Positions 1-9,484 are shown, counted from the stretch's first letter. The stretch is DNA of 64,000 nt from Breoghania sp. (GCF_963674635.1 NZ_OY771475.1:744001-808000), one strand, 5' to 3'. Numbers and translations: made by a program. Notes: a model not told the origin generated them from the sequence alone.

Positions 1-575
1 GCCGGCAGGCTCAGACCGAGCTCTACGAGGATTGATCGGCAGACTGCCTCAAGTGTCGCGCATGCGGCCGTCACCGCGTCCTCGGGGTCCTCTTCTGCGT
101 TCCGGATGGCGCGGTCGATATCGCGGCTCACGGTCCCAAAATCCAGCGTTGCAGTTTTGTCAGCAATGGCACCGATGACAGCGGCACCCGAGCCTCGCTT
201 GCGGAGGACCGCTCTCCCTCCAAGAAGTACAACCTCGAAGCCATCGGGCGAGAGGTGCAAGTTCAGGTGGTCAAGCACAGCCTGCGTTTTTTCTGGCTCT
301 CTCGTATGGTTCCTGGGATCAGCTACCTTTTCAATCGCACGGCCGATCAATTCGTCACCGTTCTCCTGGCGAGCAGCCCAGTTGAGACAATCTCGCAGGG
401 CAGGCAGCCGAGAGCCCTCGCCTTGAGCGGGGTCAATGCCGCATGCCATGAGGAAGCCGTCGATGTTGGAGGCGCTACGATAAAGGCCGATCGGTGGTTC
501 GGTGTTGTTTGCTCCCGAACCGCCAGAGATCACCTGAACGAGCGCTTCGAGGGCGATAGTTGAGAATGCGGTCAC
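1..575 (-). CDS. Abi_C-type abortive infection family protein (3' end outside window)
   Basis: The reading frame is open from a GTG at 575 down to base 1, so about 191 N-terminal residues are visible and the C-terminus lies outside the window. A GAGG sits about 7 nt before the GTG, and an in-frame TGA lies just upstream, so no longer start is possible. The last visible stretch (DPEDAVTAACATLEAVCRSI) is the alternating acidic/alanine helix that opens the Abi_C domain (PF14355), usually found at the C-terminus of abortive-infection proteins. The N-terminal part is unrecognised. It begins 15 nt after the preceding 50-aa ORF stops and probably shares its transcript with the TIGR02391 gene. An anti-phage role is inferred from family and neighbours. 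Confidence 0.6.
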   Translation of the reverse strand, partial: MTAFSTIALEALVQVISGGSGANNTEPPIGLYRSASNIDGFLMACGIDPAQGEGSRLPALRDCLNWAARQENGDELIGRAIEKVADPRNHTREPEKTQAVLDHLNLHLSPDGFEVVLLGGRAVLRKRGSGAAVIGAIADKTATLDFGTVSRDIDRAIRNAEEDPEDAVTAACATLEAVCRSILVELGLSLP

Positions 576-590
576 TGAGGAACCTCATAG

Positions 591-743
591 TCAGATCTGG
601 GCAGCGCTGAGCGCAAGGTCGATGATCGCGATTGCGAGCATGATGCGCCGGTAGGTATTTTCATTCTCCATGTTCATAGCAGGCGGGATTTTTGAGGGCA
701 GATGGGCCATCCGGATGCGGCGATCACCTGATGGCCAAGTCAT
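591..743 (-). CDS. Small 50-aa hypothetical protein
   Basis: This short frame begins with ATG at 743, preceded by a strong purine-rich ribosome binding site (GGAAGGGGCAG) at normal spacing, and ends 15 nt before the GTG of the next gene. The N-terminal half is polar and basic. The last 20 residues are hydrophobic (IMLAIAIIDLALSAAQI) and could be a short membrane or packing helix. It lies 25 nt after the TIGR02391 gene. No family was recognised. It could be a translated leader rather than a functional protein; the good ribosome binding site and snug fit between two genes are the only support. Confidence 0.45.
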   Translation of the reverse strand: MTWPSGDRRIRMAHLPSKIPPAMNMENENTYRRIMLAIAIIDLALSAAQI

Positions 744-768
744 CAACCTGCCCCTTCCTTTCTGTATG

Positions 769-1515
769 TTATGGGCGCCGCGCGTCCACGATACGCAGCA
801 GGTGGCTGGCAAGCGTTACGATCTCGATCGCTTCGCCGGCATCCTCGAAGGCGACGTTACGGTGCGAGTGAGGGTTCTTGTAGGAACCGATGGCGCCAGC
901 GAAGAGATGCGCGAGCGCCTCCCGCTCGGCCTCCTCCTGCCCTGGGTCCCGCAGAGGTCCGTTATCCTTGTGGAACGCCCGGCGGATCATCGGCACGCCG
1001 TGATCTCCCTCTGGAAAACCAGCAGCTTCGCGCACGGCAATTTCTACGGCGCGCATGGCCTCGAAAACGGCAGCCGCGAAGCGGCCGCGGACGAAAGAAA
1101 GCCAAACTTCTTGGGCGATCGTTGGGTGAAGCAAGTCTCGGTTCAGGCGCCTCGCCATTTCGAACTGCCGGAAATCCTCCTCCGTCTCGATCCTTTGCGC
1201 CCGTCGACTGAGCATACGCCCTTCCGAACGGTATTCGCCAGGCCACGGAATGAGGAGGCCCTGCGCCTCCAGCCAAGAAAAGGCTTCGGTCAACGCGTAG
1301 CCGATCTGGACCCGAACATCTCGGGGATAGCCTTCTCCGCCCTCCTCAGGGGTGGGTTCGGTCATCATCTCGGTGATGAAGTCAGTAGGTTGAAGTTGAT
1401 CTGGCTGCTTCTCGAACCTCTGACGCATCAGGAAGAGGAGCTTGGCCGCAAGCTCCTCTGGTTCGAGGGCAAGAACGGCGGCAGAATCGGGGATCGCGGC
1501 ATGGAGTTCCTTCAT
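769..1515 (-). CDS. TIGR02391 (Ymh) family protein
   Basis: A 248-aa soluble protein. The second half carries the hallmark of the TIGR02391/Ymh family (PF09509): a 'LHPTIAQEVWLSFVRGRFAAAV' type helix, a 'GVPMIRRAF' segment, then 'LFAGAIGSYKNPHSHRN' and a final 'EIVTLASHLLRIVD' helix. The first half (about residues 1-110) is acidic and unrecognised. Proteins of this family are often found in accessory and defence-rich regions, and the biochemical activity is unknown. ATG 1515 has only a weak ribosome binding site. It is followed at 25 nt by a 50-aa ORF and then an Abi_C gene on the same strand, so the three probably form one small operon downstream of the helicase-nuclease gene. Confidence 0.75.
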   Translation of the reverse strand: MKELHAAIPDSAAVLALEPEELAAKLLFLMRQRFEKQPDQLQPTDFITEMMTEPTPEEGGEGYPRDVRVQIGYALTEAFSWLEAQGLLIPWPGEYRSEGRMLSRRAQRIETEEDFRQFEMARRLNRDLLHPTIAQEVWLSFVRGRFAAAVFEAMRAVEIAVREAAGFPEGDHGVPMIRRAFHKDNGPLRDPGQEEAEREALAHLFAGAIGSYKNPHSHRNVAFEDAGEAIEIVTLASHLLRIVDARRP

Positions 1516-1783
1516 GCCGCCATTACTATCCTAAAATTCATCTTATCGAATGGGGAATTTCTGTCCTCTCCCATGGAGATCCATTCCAAAAGGATGGCTC
1601 CGTTTCAGGTCGCGGCGGTACTATAAGGAGATATGGAGGATCTACGGTGGCTAATCGAATTCGCGGTTGCTATAACTGAGGCCTCATCATTCAGTTCTCG
1701 AGACTGCTGTTTACACCACCTGCCAAAACAAAAAAATCCGACGTATTGGTCTGGTTCAGGGAGTGTCCGCTTCGGTCCGAATT
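1516..1783. other. Spacer between helicase-nuclease gene and TIGR02391 operon
   Basis: This 268-bp spacer separates the stop of the helicase-nuclease gene from the start of the TIGR02391 gene, both on the minus strand. It has a lower-GC stretch near 1520-1560 and an A-rich stretch near 1725-1738. It is long enough to hold a separate promoter for the three-gene operon, but no convincing -35/-10 pair or terminator was seen. Confidence 0.4.
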
Positions 1784-4700
1784 CTATTTCTCCCTTTTTA
1801 TAAGGCCTTCACGGATGAGCTTGTTTTCATCTTCGAGGTGAGCGCCGCTGTAGACAAAAGAAGTTTCGTGCCGGGCATATTGTCCATTGCGATCCGCGCT
1901 GAGCCAGTTGAACGATCCAGCACAGAGAAGATCTTTGTCGACGGTCACGATCTTGCTGTGCAGTTTAGGGACCCTGTGCATCTCGACGCCAATTTCTGAA
2001 AGCCTGCGCTCAACAGCTTCCATCTGGCTGTCCCCTCCCGCTGCAGGGCCGGTATTCAGCAATGGGTCGGCAAAGACCTCGATTTTTGCCCCACGCTGGC
2101 ATGCCGTAGCCATCGCGTCCAGCAAGCCGGTCCGCTCGATCGTTCCGGCAACGACCCAAGGGCTGACGATCATGTATCTACGACCTTCGCCTCTCAGTGC
2201 ATCCAGCAAGAACGCGTCGTGCTCGGCAGCCTGCTGGAGTATTTCGAACCTTGCCTCGCCCCGTTTCAGGTCTTCGCGGGGTTCCATGGCAAAATCCAAC
2301 GCCTTGCCCTTGGCCTCCAAGAATTCGGACAGCAATGCGCGGGGGGAACCGCTGCGGGCCGTGGCGAGGACATCCATGTCGCCGAATACGAGACAGCTGT
2401 CCTTGGCACGCGATACGGTCACGTTCAACATGCTGGGCGAAGCGTCGATGAAACCGCCATCAGCGTGCTTGGAGTAAACCGGTGAGAAGATCACCACGGG
2501 CCGTTCAGCACCCTGCAACGCGTGCACGGTGCCGATAGTCATGCCGGCGCGGCCGGACACGGTGATGCCACGCGCGGTGCAGGCGTCACGGATTGCGCGC
2601 ACTTGCTGGCCAAAAGGGGTAACAACCCCGACAATCTGCTCCAGAGGGCGACCGTAGCGGCCTTCGAGCAAGGCACGGCTGTCCTCAAGCCACGCGGCGA
2701 TGGTGCGGGCCTCGACAGGGTTGGCGCGGCTTCCGCCACTCGTGAAGGCACGACCTTCGACATGCAAATAGCCAAGCGCAGGAAGCGGGGCGTCCGCCGG
2801 TGACCGGCCGCGCATCGGGCGCAGTTTGCCTTTGTAACACAGCGCATTGCTGAACCCGATGATCTCGTCATGGCAGCGGCGATGTTCGAAGAGGTAGAGC
2901 CCGCGTTCCAGCTCGGGCCAAGGGGAGATCTTGCAGGCCTGTTGCGCGAGGCGCATGGCGCTGCCCCGGGGCGACCGGATACCGCTGGTGTTGACCTCGT
3001 CCGGCACCTCCTCACCGTCGATCAATCCGCTGTCTTTCAGATTGCCGATATCGACGGGGCCGGGCACGGCTGAGATCGGTTCGATCTGCTGCGTGTCGCC
3101 GATGACCAGCGCACGCTTGGCCAGGGCGAAAGAAGCGCCCGCAACCTCGGGCAAGACCTGTCCGGCCTCGTCGACGATCAGCAGGTCGATGAAGTTGTAC
3201 AGGCTGTCGCTCGCAAACTTACCGTTTTGCTTGCGAATAACGGATAGTTTCCGCGGCAAGCTGGCAAAGGTGGCCACGGCGCAGGGGGTCAGCATCATCC
3301 GCCGCTTCCAGCGCGGCTCAACAGCTTTTCGCCCGGTCTTTTCATGCGAAGCGGCAATGGTCGCCAGATCTGCCTCCATCGCCATGAGCCACCGACCTTC
3401 CCAATAGTGGGTGGCGAGCAAGAAGAGGTCGAAACGTGTCCCGGTGTCCGCGCGCCGTTCCAGCTCGCCCAGATTCTCCGGATCTCCGAAGCTCTCCGCG
3501 GCCTTGCGCCACGCCAATTCGCTGACCCTGACCTGTTCCTTCAGGCTTTCGGCGCGAGACAGGCTCTGTTCAGCGATAGAAAGGGCCCGCTTTCGGTCTG
3601 TCAGAGCATCCATGACGCGCGTTTCGATATCCTCGACACAGGTCACGTGCTGGACCTCGTCCAGATCCTCTCCGATGGCAAGTCGTGCCCTCAACACGCG
3701 CTTGCGCTTGATCGAAGGCAAGAACCCGAACATGCCGGTGAGCCAGGACTCTGAGGCGAGATAATGGGTGAGAGCCATGTGCGCGGCCGCCAGTCGATCG
3801 GCCTCTTTGCGGCCGGCATGGACTGTATTTGCGCGTCGGGCTTGCTCTGCGTCCGGATCTTCGCCGAGTTCCGCCAAAAGGGCGGCAGCGCAGGATCTGC
3901 AACGTTCCAATGCCGTATCGAGGTCGCGGAGTTTAGTGACTCCTTCGGTCAATCGATCCCTTAGCTTTGCGACAAACCAGGCGACGTCTTTCCCCTCAGA
4001 ATATGGGAAGGCCTTTCCCGCCGCCTCCAGCCAAGCGGCCCTCGCGCGTTCGACGTAGGCTACGGACTCGCATTCCGCCTGAAAGGCCTCCGTCTGATAG
4101 CGCTGCGCGGCCTCGATACGCCGGGAATGCGACGGCAGGAACATCCCGAAGCTCCTGATGTCCGGCAACCAGCGCGCGGCAAACGCACCTTCGCCCGCCG
4201 CAAAATCCTTGCCGAAGGCGTCGATGATGTTGGTAACCGCCTGATTATTCGATGACGCTGCCACGATTATCGGAGGGTCACCTCCGTCGAGCGCGGCTTT
4301 CACCCAGAGCCCGGCTACAGCCGAAAGCAGCATGGTTGTCTTGCCGGTCCCCGGCGGGCCGTTCACCGCGATCACCTCGCCAGGTTTCGCGGCATCGAGC
4401 CATGCCAAGACTTGCCGTTGGTGCTCGGCCAGCGGGAAATGTGGATTCGAATGTCCAAGGCGCCGGGCAAATTCCTGCTCGATAAGACAATCCGGCGCTC
4501 CATCTGATAAGCGAGGCAGGGCAATTTGGCGCAGAAGCGGTGTGTCTGGTTCGTTGGCCAGCAGACTGTCGTACAGATCAAGCATTCCGCGCACCGTTGC
4601 ATCTGCACCTTCAGACACTTCAATGAAGCCACTCCCAGTCGGCACATATTCAGTATCGTCCGAAGGCCAGCCCGGCGACAGAGCGTCGACCATCTGGCGG

Positions 4701-5179
4701 CAATGCTGGCGGTAGTCCTGCCAGCCGTTTGCAGGCGTCATTTCCGGCAGGGGGGTCGTCGTCAGGAATTCGTCAAGCGCCTCTACCGATCCAAGGGCAA
4801 AGGCACCGCGGGGCAACGGTCTCAGCAGATCGCGTGCTATGGTATTGCGCGTCGGTACGATTCTTCCCGCCCGATCTGCGAAGCCCTCGGTGACAACCGG
4901 GGCGACTATCTCCGGCATGCCATCGGCGCGCGACGCAGCGTGCGAGGCCCTTCGGGCGGTCACCAAGGGCCAGAAACGAACCGAGACGCTCCCGACCTCA
5001 TCCTTTCCACGGAACAGCCTCTGAACCAGCTGCTTTGACAGCCGGCCTGTCTTGAGCGCGTCATTCGGAAGCTCAATGAAGCGTTTTCGATCCGCCGCCC
5101 GAAACGCTCCTTCGCCAAGTGCACCATCTGCCAGTGATGTCCGCCAATATCGAAGGACGTTGGAAAGTGATGTGGACAT
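1784..5179 (-). CDS. SF1 helicase fused to PLD nuclease, Mokosh type II (MkoC)-like defence protein
   Basis: A 1131-aa protein. Superfamily 1 (COG1112, UPF1/Dna2-like) helicase motifs are all visible: Walker A GPPGTGKTT near residue 275, DEAG near 670, GDTQQ near 695, GTVHALQGAE near 885 and VSRAKD near 922. About 350 mostly helical residues lie between motifs I and II. The C-terminus is a phospholipase D domain with one complete HxK-x4-D-x6-GSxN signature (HSKIVTVD...GSFN, about residues 1074-1091). One HKD implies that dimerisation would build the nuclease site. A single polypeptide with SF1 helicase plus C-terminal PLD is the published architecture of MkoC of type II Mokosh. Start: GTG 5188 is also in frame, but ATG 5179 has AAGG about 10 nt upstream. 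The neighbours (Abi_C, TIGR02391) fit a defence block. Confidence 0.8.
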   Translation of the reverse strand: MSTSLSNVLRYWRTSLADGALGEGAFRAADRKRFIELPNDALKTGRLSKQLVQRLFRGKDEVGSVSVRFWPLVTARRASHAASRADGMPEIVAPVVTEGFADRAGRIVPTRNTIARDLLRPLPRGAFALGSVEALDEFLTTTPLPEMTPANGWQDYRQHCRQMVDALSPGWPSDDTEYVPTGSGFIEVSEGADATVRGMLDLYDSLLANEPDTPLLRQIALPRLSDGAPDCLIEQEFARRLGHSNPHFPLAEHQRQVLAWLDAAKPGEVIAVNGPPGTGKTTMLLSAVAGLWVKAALDGGDPPIIVAASSNNQAVTNIIDAFGKDFAAGEGAFAARWLPDIRSFGMFLPSHSRRIEAAQRYQTEAFQAECESVAYVERARAAWLEAAGKAFPYSEGKDVAWFVAKLRDRLTEGVTKLRDLDTALERCRSCAAALLAELGEDPDAEQARRANTVHAGRKEADRLAAAHMALTHYLASESWLTGMFGFLPSIKRKRVLRARLAIGEDLDEVQHVTCVEDIETRVMDALTDRKRALSIAEQSLSRAESLKEQVRVSELAWRKAAESFGDPENLGELERRADTGTRFDLFLLATHYWEGRWLMAMEADLATIAASHEKTGRKAVEPRWKRRMMLTPCAVATFASLPRKLSVIRKQNGKFASDSLYNFIDLLIVDEAGQVLPEVAGASFALAKRALVIGDTQQIEPISAVPGPVDIGNLKDSGLIDGEEVPDEVNTSGIRSPRGSAMRLAQQACKISPWPELERGLYLFEHRRCHDEIIGFSNALCYKGKLRPMRGRSPADAPLPALGYLHVEGRAFTSGGSRANPVEARTIAAWLEDSRALLEGRYGRPLEQIVGVVTPFGQQVRAIRDACTARGITVSGRAGMTIGTVHALQGAERPVVIFSPVYSKHADGGFIDASPSMLNVTVSRAKDSCLVFGDMDVLATARSGSPRALLSEFLEAKGKALDFAMEPREDLKRGEARFEILQQAAEHDAFLLDALRGEGRRYMIVSPWVVAGTIERTGLLDAMATACQRGAKIEVFADPLLNTGPAAGGDSQMEAVERRLSEIGVEMHRVPKLHSKIVTVDKDLLCAGSFNWLSADRNGQYARHETSFVYSGAHLEDENKLIREGLIKREK

Positions 5180-5749
5180 GAAGTGCACGCCTTGGAATCA
5201 TTGCGGATCAAAAACTGAGCAAGCGCCGTAGCTCGCCAACTGGTTTCCCCGTTAGTAGGCTTTTTGATAAAAGGAGCACAAGTGCCGGTTTGTCCGGCGA
5301 ACCACGGCTCCGCACCGTATCTGCCCAAAACTACCCCTAAGAAGTTCAGGCGCCAAGTCAACGAGATAACGATGTCTGGTTGCGGAACGCTGTGCTGCAG
5401 CGATTGCGACTATTACCAAGGTCCGCTCCGGGCCAGAATTGAATAAGCACAGCGCGCAAGCCAATGTCAGCTTTGTCCTGATAGCGAGCAAAACGGGTCA
5501 GTCCGCATCCGGACCCATTCTGGCTTTCCGTGGGTCAGCAACCCCAGGAAGGAAAATCAGCACGAACGATTGGCCCAAAACATGAAAACCCGCCGATCGG
5601 ATCCGACCGGCGGGTTTTCATTTGGCTGGAAGAATGTGCCTGATTTCTCAAGTTTCCTCACCGAGGCACTCTGTTGCGCTCATTGAGGCGGACTTTGCTT
5701 CTCTCAGGCCATCCTTTGCTATCTCAGACAATATGTCCGGCCTTACCCC
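5180..5749. other. Intergenic region at edge of the defence block
   Basis: About 570 bp between the helicase-nuclease gene and nrdJ. Short open frames exist but none has a ribosome binding site or a recognisable product. The only clear element is the terminator hairpin at 5584-5619. The promoter of the helicase-nuclease gene should lie in 5180-5300. This is where accessory sequence meets the conserved nrdJ region; no tRNA, integrase or direct repeat was seen here. Confidence 0.5.
5584..5619 (-). terminator. Terminator hairpin downstream of nrdJ
   Basis: Perfect 12-bp arms at 5584-5595 and 5608-5619 (A4-CCCGCCG / CGGCGGG-T4) enclose an inner sequence that is itself nearly palindromic, so the whole 36 bp can fold into one long stem. 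It lies 131 bp beyond the nrdJ stop and would work on either strand. Confidence 0.65.
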
Positions 5750-8700
5750 TCACGAGCAGCCGCTGGTGCCGCCGCAGGTGTCGCACTTCAGGCAGGTGCC
5801 GTTGCGCACCATCGTGAAGTTGCCGCACTCGGAGCAAGCCTCGCCCTCGTAGCCCTTCATGCGGGCCTGGGCGACCTGGCGGGCAACGGAGGCCTGTGCG
5901 GCGTGAACGGCCGTCTTCGGGGCTTCCTCTGCCTCGGCCTCAGCCTGCGTGAGCGTACCCGGCGTGGCGTCCGGGGCGGGCTCGGCGTCGATATCGCGCT
6001 TGAAGGCCGTGGCCGCGCCACCGCTCGAAATCGAGGTCACCGGGGCCGCACCCGACTTGGCCGGGCTCTGCTTGGCCGCGCCCGCAGGCTCGCCCGTGCC
6101 GCCGATCAGGCGGAAGCGCTCGGTATGGCCGCGCACCAGGCCCTTGGAGACGATCATCTCGCCCGGGTTGCCTTCCTTTTCGCCGCCACCCATCACGGTG
6201 TTGCCGATGGTGTCCGGGTTCACATGGGCCAGGTCGTTGCGGCCCAGATAGGACACCGCCAGCTCGCGGAAGACATAGTCGAGGATCGAGGTCGCGTTCT
6301 TGATCGCCTCGTTGCCCTGAACCATGCCCGCCGGCTCGAACCGGGTGAAGGTGAAGGCCTCGACATATTCCTCAAGCGGTACGCCGTATTGCAGGCCGAG
6401 CGAGATCGCGATGGCGAAGTTGTTCATCATTGCGCGGAAGGCAGCGCCTTCCTTGTGCATGTCGATGAAGATCTCGCCGAGGCGACCGTCGTCATATTCG
6501 CCGGTGCGCAGGTAGACCTTGTGACCGCCCACGACCGCCTTCTGGGTGTAGCCCTTGCGGCGACCGGGGAGCTTCTCGCGTTCGCGCTCGCGCTCGTAGA
6601 CGATGCGCTCCACGATCTTTTCCGCAACCTTCGCGGCCTGCGCGGAGACGGGCAGGGTGGTGAGCTCTTCCACCGCGTCCTCTTCGTCGTCGTCATCGGA
6701 GATGAGCGAGGCGTTGAGCGGCTGGGAAAGCTTGGAACCGTCGCGGTAGAGCGCGTTGGCCTTCAGCGCCAGACGCCAGGACAGCATGTAGGCTTCCTTG
6801 CAGTCCTCCACGGTGGCGTCATTCGGCATGTTGATCGTCTTGGAGATCGCACCGGAAATGAAGGGCTGGGCCGCGGCCATCATGCGGATGTGGCTTTCCA
6901 CCGACAGGAAGCGCTTGCCGATCTTGCCGCACGGGTTGGCGCAGTCGAAGACGGGCAGGTGCTCGTCCTTCAGGTGCGGGGCGCCTTCCAGCGTCATCGC
7001 GCCGCAAACGTGGATGTTGGCGGCCTCGATCTCCTTTTTGGAGAAGCCCAGATGGGCCAGCAGATCGAATTCGTGATCGGCAAGCTGCTCCGCGCTCACG
7101 CCCAGAACGTCCGTGCAGAAATCCGCACCAAGCGTCCACTGGTTGAAGGCGAACTTGATGTCGAAGGCCGATTTCAGACCCGCGTTCAGCGCGGCGATCT
7201 TCTCGTCGGTGAAGCCCTTGGACATCAGCGAGCCCGGGTTGACGCCCGGTGCCTGCGAGAGATTGCCGTGACCCACCGCATAGGCCTCGATCTCGGCGAT
7301 CTGGGCCTCGCTGTAGCCGAGCGTACGCAGGGCTTCCGGCACGGCGCGGTTGATGATCTTGAAGTAGCCGCCACCGGCCAGCTTCTTGAACTTCACCAGC
7401 GCGAAGTCGGGCTCGATGCCGGTGGTGTCGCAGTCCATGACGAGGCCGATCGTGCCGGTCGGCGCGATGACGGTCGTCTGGGCGTTGCGGTAGCCGTGTT
7501 CCTCACCCAGGGTGACGGCGCGCTCCCAGGCAAGCTTGGCACGTTCGATCAGCTGCTTGTCGGTGCACTCGGCGTGGTTGAGCGGAACGGGGTTGACCGC
7601 GAGGCCCTCATACCCTTGCGCTTCGCCAAGGGCGGCACGGCGATGGTTGCGCATGACGCGCAGCATGCTGTCGCGGTTCGGCTCATATTTCGGGAAGGGG
7701 CCAAGCTCCTTCGCCATTTCAGCCGAGGTCGCGTAGCACACGCCGGTCATGATGGAGGTCAGCGCCCCGCACAGCGCGCGGCCCTCGTCGCTGTCATAGG
7801 GAATGCCCATGGTCATCAGCAGGCCGCCGATATTGGCGTAGCCGAGGCCCAGCGTGCGGTACTCGTAGGACTGCTTGGCGATCTGCTTGGACGGGAACTG
7901 CGCCATCATCACGGAGATTTCGAGAACGACGGTCCACAGGCGGACGGCGTGCTCGTAATTCTCGATCTCCATGCGCTTGGTGCCGGCATCCATGAACTGG
8001 AGCAGGTTCAGCGAGGCGAGGTTGCAGGCCGTGTCGTCCAGGAACATGTATTCCGAGCAGGGGTTGGACGCGTTGATGCGCCCGCCCGCCGGGCAGGTGT
8101 GCCAGTCGTTCATGGTCGTGTTGAAGTGCAGGCCCGGATCGGCCGAGGCCCAGGCGGCGTAACCGATCTGGTCCCACAATTCGCGTGCCTTGAGGGTCTT
8201 GTGGACCTTGCCGTCGATGCGGCGGATCAGGTTCCAGTCGCCATCGGCTTCCACGGCGCGGAGGAACTCGTCATGCACGGAGACGGAGTTGTTGGAGTTC
8301 TGGCCGGACACGGTGAGATAGGCTTCCGAATCCCAGTCAGTGTCGTAGGTCTTGAACTCGATGTCGTGATAGCCCTGCTTGGCGAACTGGATCACGCGCT
8401 TGATGTAGTTCTCGGGAACCAGCGCCTTCTTGGCCGCGCGCACCTCACGCTTCAGGGCAGGGTTCTTGTTGGCGTCGAAGCAGTCGCCATCCGTGCCCTG
8501 GCAGTTCACGCAGGCCTTCATGATCTGCTTCAGGTGCTTGGAGACGGTCTTGGAGCCGGTCACCAGCGCCGCGACCTTCTCTTCCTCGTTCACCTTCCAG
8601 TTGATGTAGGCCTCGATATCGGGGTGGTCGATGTCGACCACGACCATCTTGGCCGCGCGGCGCGTGGTGCCGCCGGATTTGATCGCGCCCGCGGCGCGGT

Positions 8701-9484
8701 CGCCGATCTTGAGGAAGGACATCAGGCCGGAGGACTTGCCGCCGCCCGACAGGCGCTCGCCTTCACCGCGCAGGCGGGAGAAGTTGGAGCCCGTGCCGGA
8801 GCCGTATTTGAACAGGCGCGCCTCACGCACCCACAGGTCCATGATGCCGTTTTCGTTGACGAGATCGTCGTCCACGGACTGGATGAAGCAGGCATGCGGC
8901 TGGGGGTGCTCGTAGGCCGACTTGGACTTGACCAGCTTGCCGGTTTCCGGATCGACATAGGAGTGGCCCTGGCCGGGGCCGTCGATGCCGTAGGCCCAGT
9001 GCAGGCCGGTGTTGAACCACTGCGGAGAGTTCGGCGCCACCTTCTGCGTCGCCAGCATGAAGCGCAGCTCGTCGAAGAAGGCCTGCGCGTCGGCCTCGCT
9101 GTCGAAATAGCCGCCCTTCCAACCCCAGTAGGTCCAGGTGCCGGCCAGACGGTCGAAGACCTGACGGGCATCCATTTCCGAACCAAAGCGCGCGTCTTCG
9201 TCAAGCTCGGCCAGAGCGTCTTCATCGGGCACGGAGCGCCACAGCCAGGAGGGAATCGAGTTCTCCTCCACGCGCTTCAGACGTGCCGGGACGCCGGCCT
9301 TGCGGAAGTACTTCTGGGCCAGAATGTCGCTTGCGACCTGAGAGAATTGCGAGGGAACCGCAATGTCCTTCAGTTGGAACACGATGGAGCCGTCCGGATT
9401 CCGGATCTCGCTCGTGGTGGTGCGAAACTCGATCGCTGCATAGGGCGACTGGCCCTCGCTCGTGTATCGCCGTTCGATGCGCAT
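5750..9484 (-). CDS. nrdJ: Adenosylcobalamin-dependent (class II) ribonucleoside-diphosphate reductase
   Basis: A 1244-aa class II ribonucleotide reductase that reduces ribonucleotides to deoxyribonucleotides with a coenzyme B12-derived radical, so it needs no oxygen and no small subunit. Visible motifs are NPCSEYMFLDDTACNLASLN, the phosphate-binding PTGTIGLVMDCDTTGIEPDF, and a C-terminal Cys-rich tail (CSECGNF...CLKCDTCGGTSGCS) that relays electrons from thioredoxin. The length matches the long alphaproteobacterial NrdJ type. ATG 9484 was chosen because conservation begins at MRIERRYTSEG and a G-rich ribosome binding site precedes it. An NrdR-like box lies about 200 bp upstream. A long open frame antisense to it is a GC-bias shadow. 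Confidence 0.96.
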   Translation of the reverse strand: MRIERRYTSEGQSPYAAIEFRTTTSEIRNPDGSIVFQLKDIAVPSQFSQVASDILAQKYFRKAGVPARLKRVEENSIPSWLWRSVPDEDALAELDEDARFGSEMDARQVFDRLAGTWTYWGWKGGYFDSEADAQAFFDELRFMLATQKVAPNSPQWFNTGLHWAYGIDGPGQGHSYVDPETGKLVKSKSAYEHPQPHACFIQSVDDDLVNENGIMDLWVREARLFKYGSGTGSNFSRLRGEGERLSGGGKSSGLMSFLKIGDRAAGAIKSGGTTRRAAKMVVVDIDHPDIEAYINWKVNEEEKVAALVTGSKTVSKHLKQIMKACVNCQGTDGDCFDANKNPALKREVRAAKKALVPENYIKRVIQFAKQGYHDIEFKTYDTDWDSEAYLTVSGQNSNNSVSVHDEFLRAVEADGDWNLIRRIDGKVHKTLKARELWDQIGYAAWASADPGLHFNTTMNDWHTCPAGGRINASNPCSEYMFLDDTACNLASLNLLQFMDAGTKRMEIENYEHAVRLWTVVLEISVMMAQFPSKQIAKQSYEYRTLGLGYANIGGLLMTMGIPYDSDEGRALCGALTSIMTGVCYATSAEMAKELGPFPKYEPNRDSMLRVMRNHRRAALGEAQGYEGLAVNPVPLNHAECTDKQLIERAKLAWERAVTLGEEHGYRNAQTTVIAPTGTIGLVMDCDTTGIEPDFALVKFKKLAGGGYFKIINRAVPEALRTLGYSEAQIAEIEAYAVGHGNLSQAPGVNPGSLMSKGFTDEKIAALNAGLKSAFDIKFAFNQWTLGADFCTDVLGVSAEQLADHEFDLLAHLGFSKKEIEAANIHVCGAMTLEGAPHLKDEHLPVFDCANPCGKIGKRFLSVESHIRMMAAAQPFISGAISKTINMPNDATVEDCKEAYMLSWRLALKANALYRDGSKLSQPLNASLISDDDDEEDAVEELTTLPVSAQAAKVAEKIVERIVYEREREREKLPGRRKGYTQKAVVGGHKVYLRTGEYDDGRLGEIFIDMHKEGAAFRAMMNNFAIAISLGLQYGVPLEEYVEAFTFTRFEPAGMVQGNEAIKNATSILDYVFRELAVSYLGRNDLAHVNPDTIGNTVMGGGEKEGNPGEMIVSKGLVRGHTERFRLIGGTGEPAGAAKQSPAKSGAAPVTSISSGGAATAFKRDIDAEPAPDATPGTLTQAEAEAEEAPKTAVHAAQASVARQVAQARMKGYEGEACSECGNFTMVRNGTCLKCDTCGGTSGCS

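Noticed and set aside
5260..5450. A small Cys-containing frame on the plus strand (MIKGAQVPVCPANH...)
   Set aside because: No ribosome binding site, no family, and the spacing of Cys does not form a recognisable metal site.
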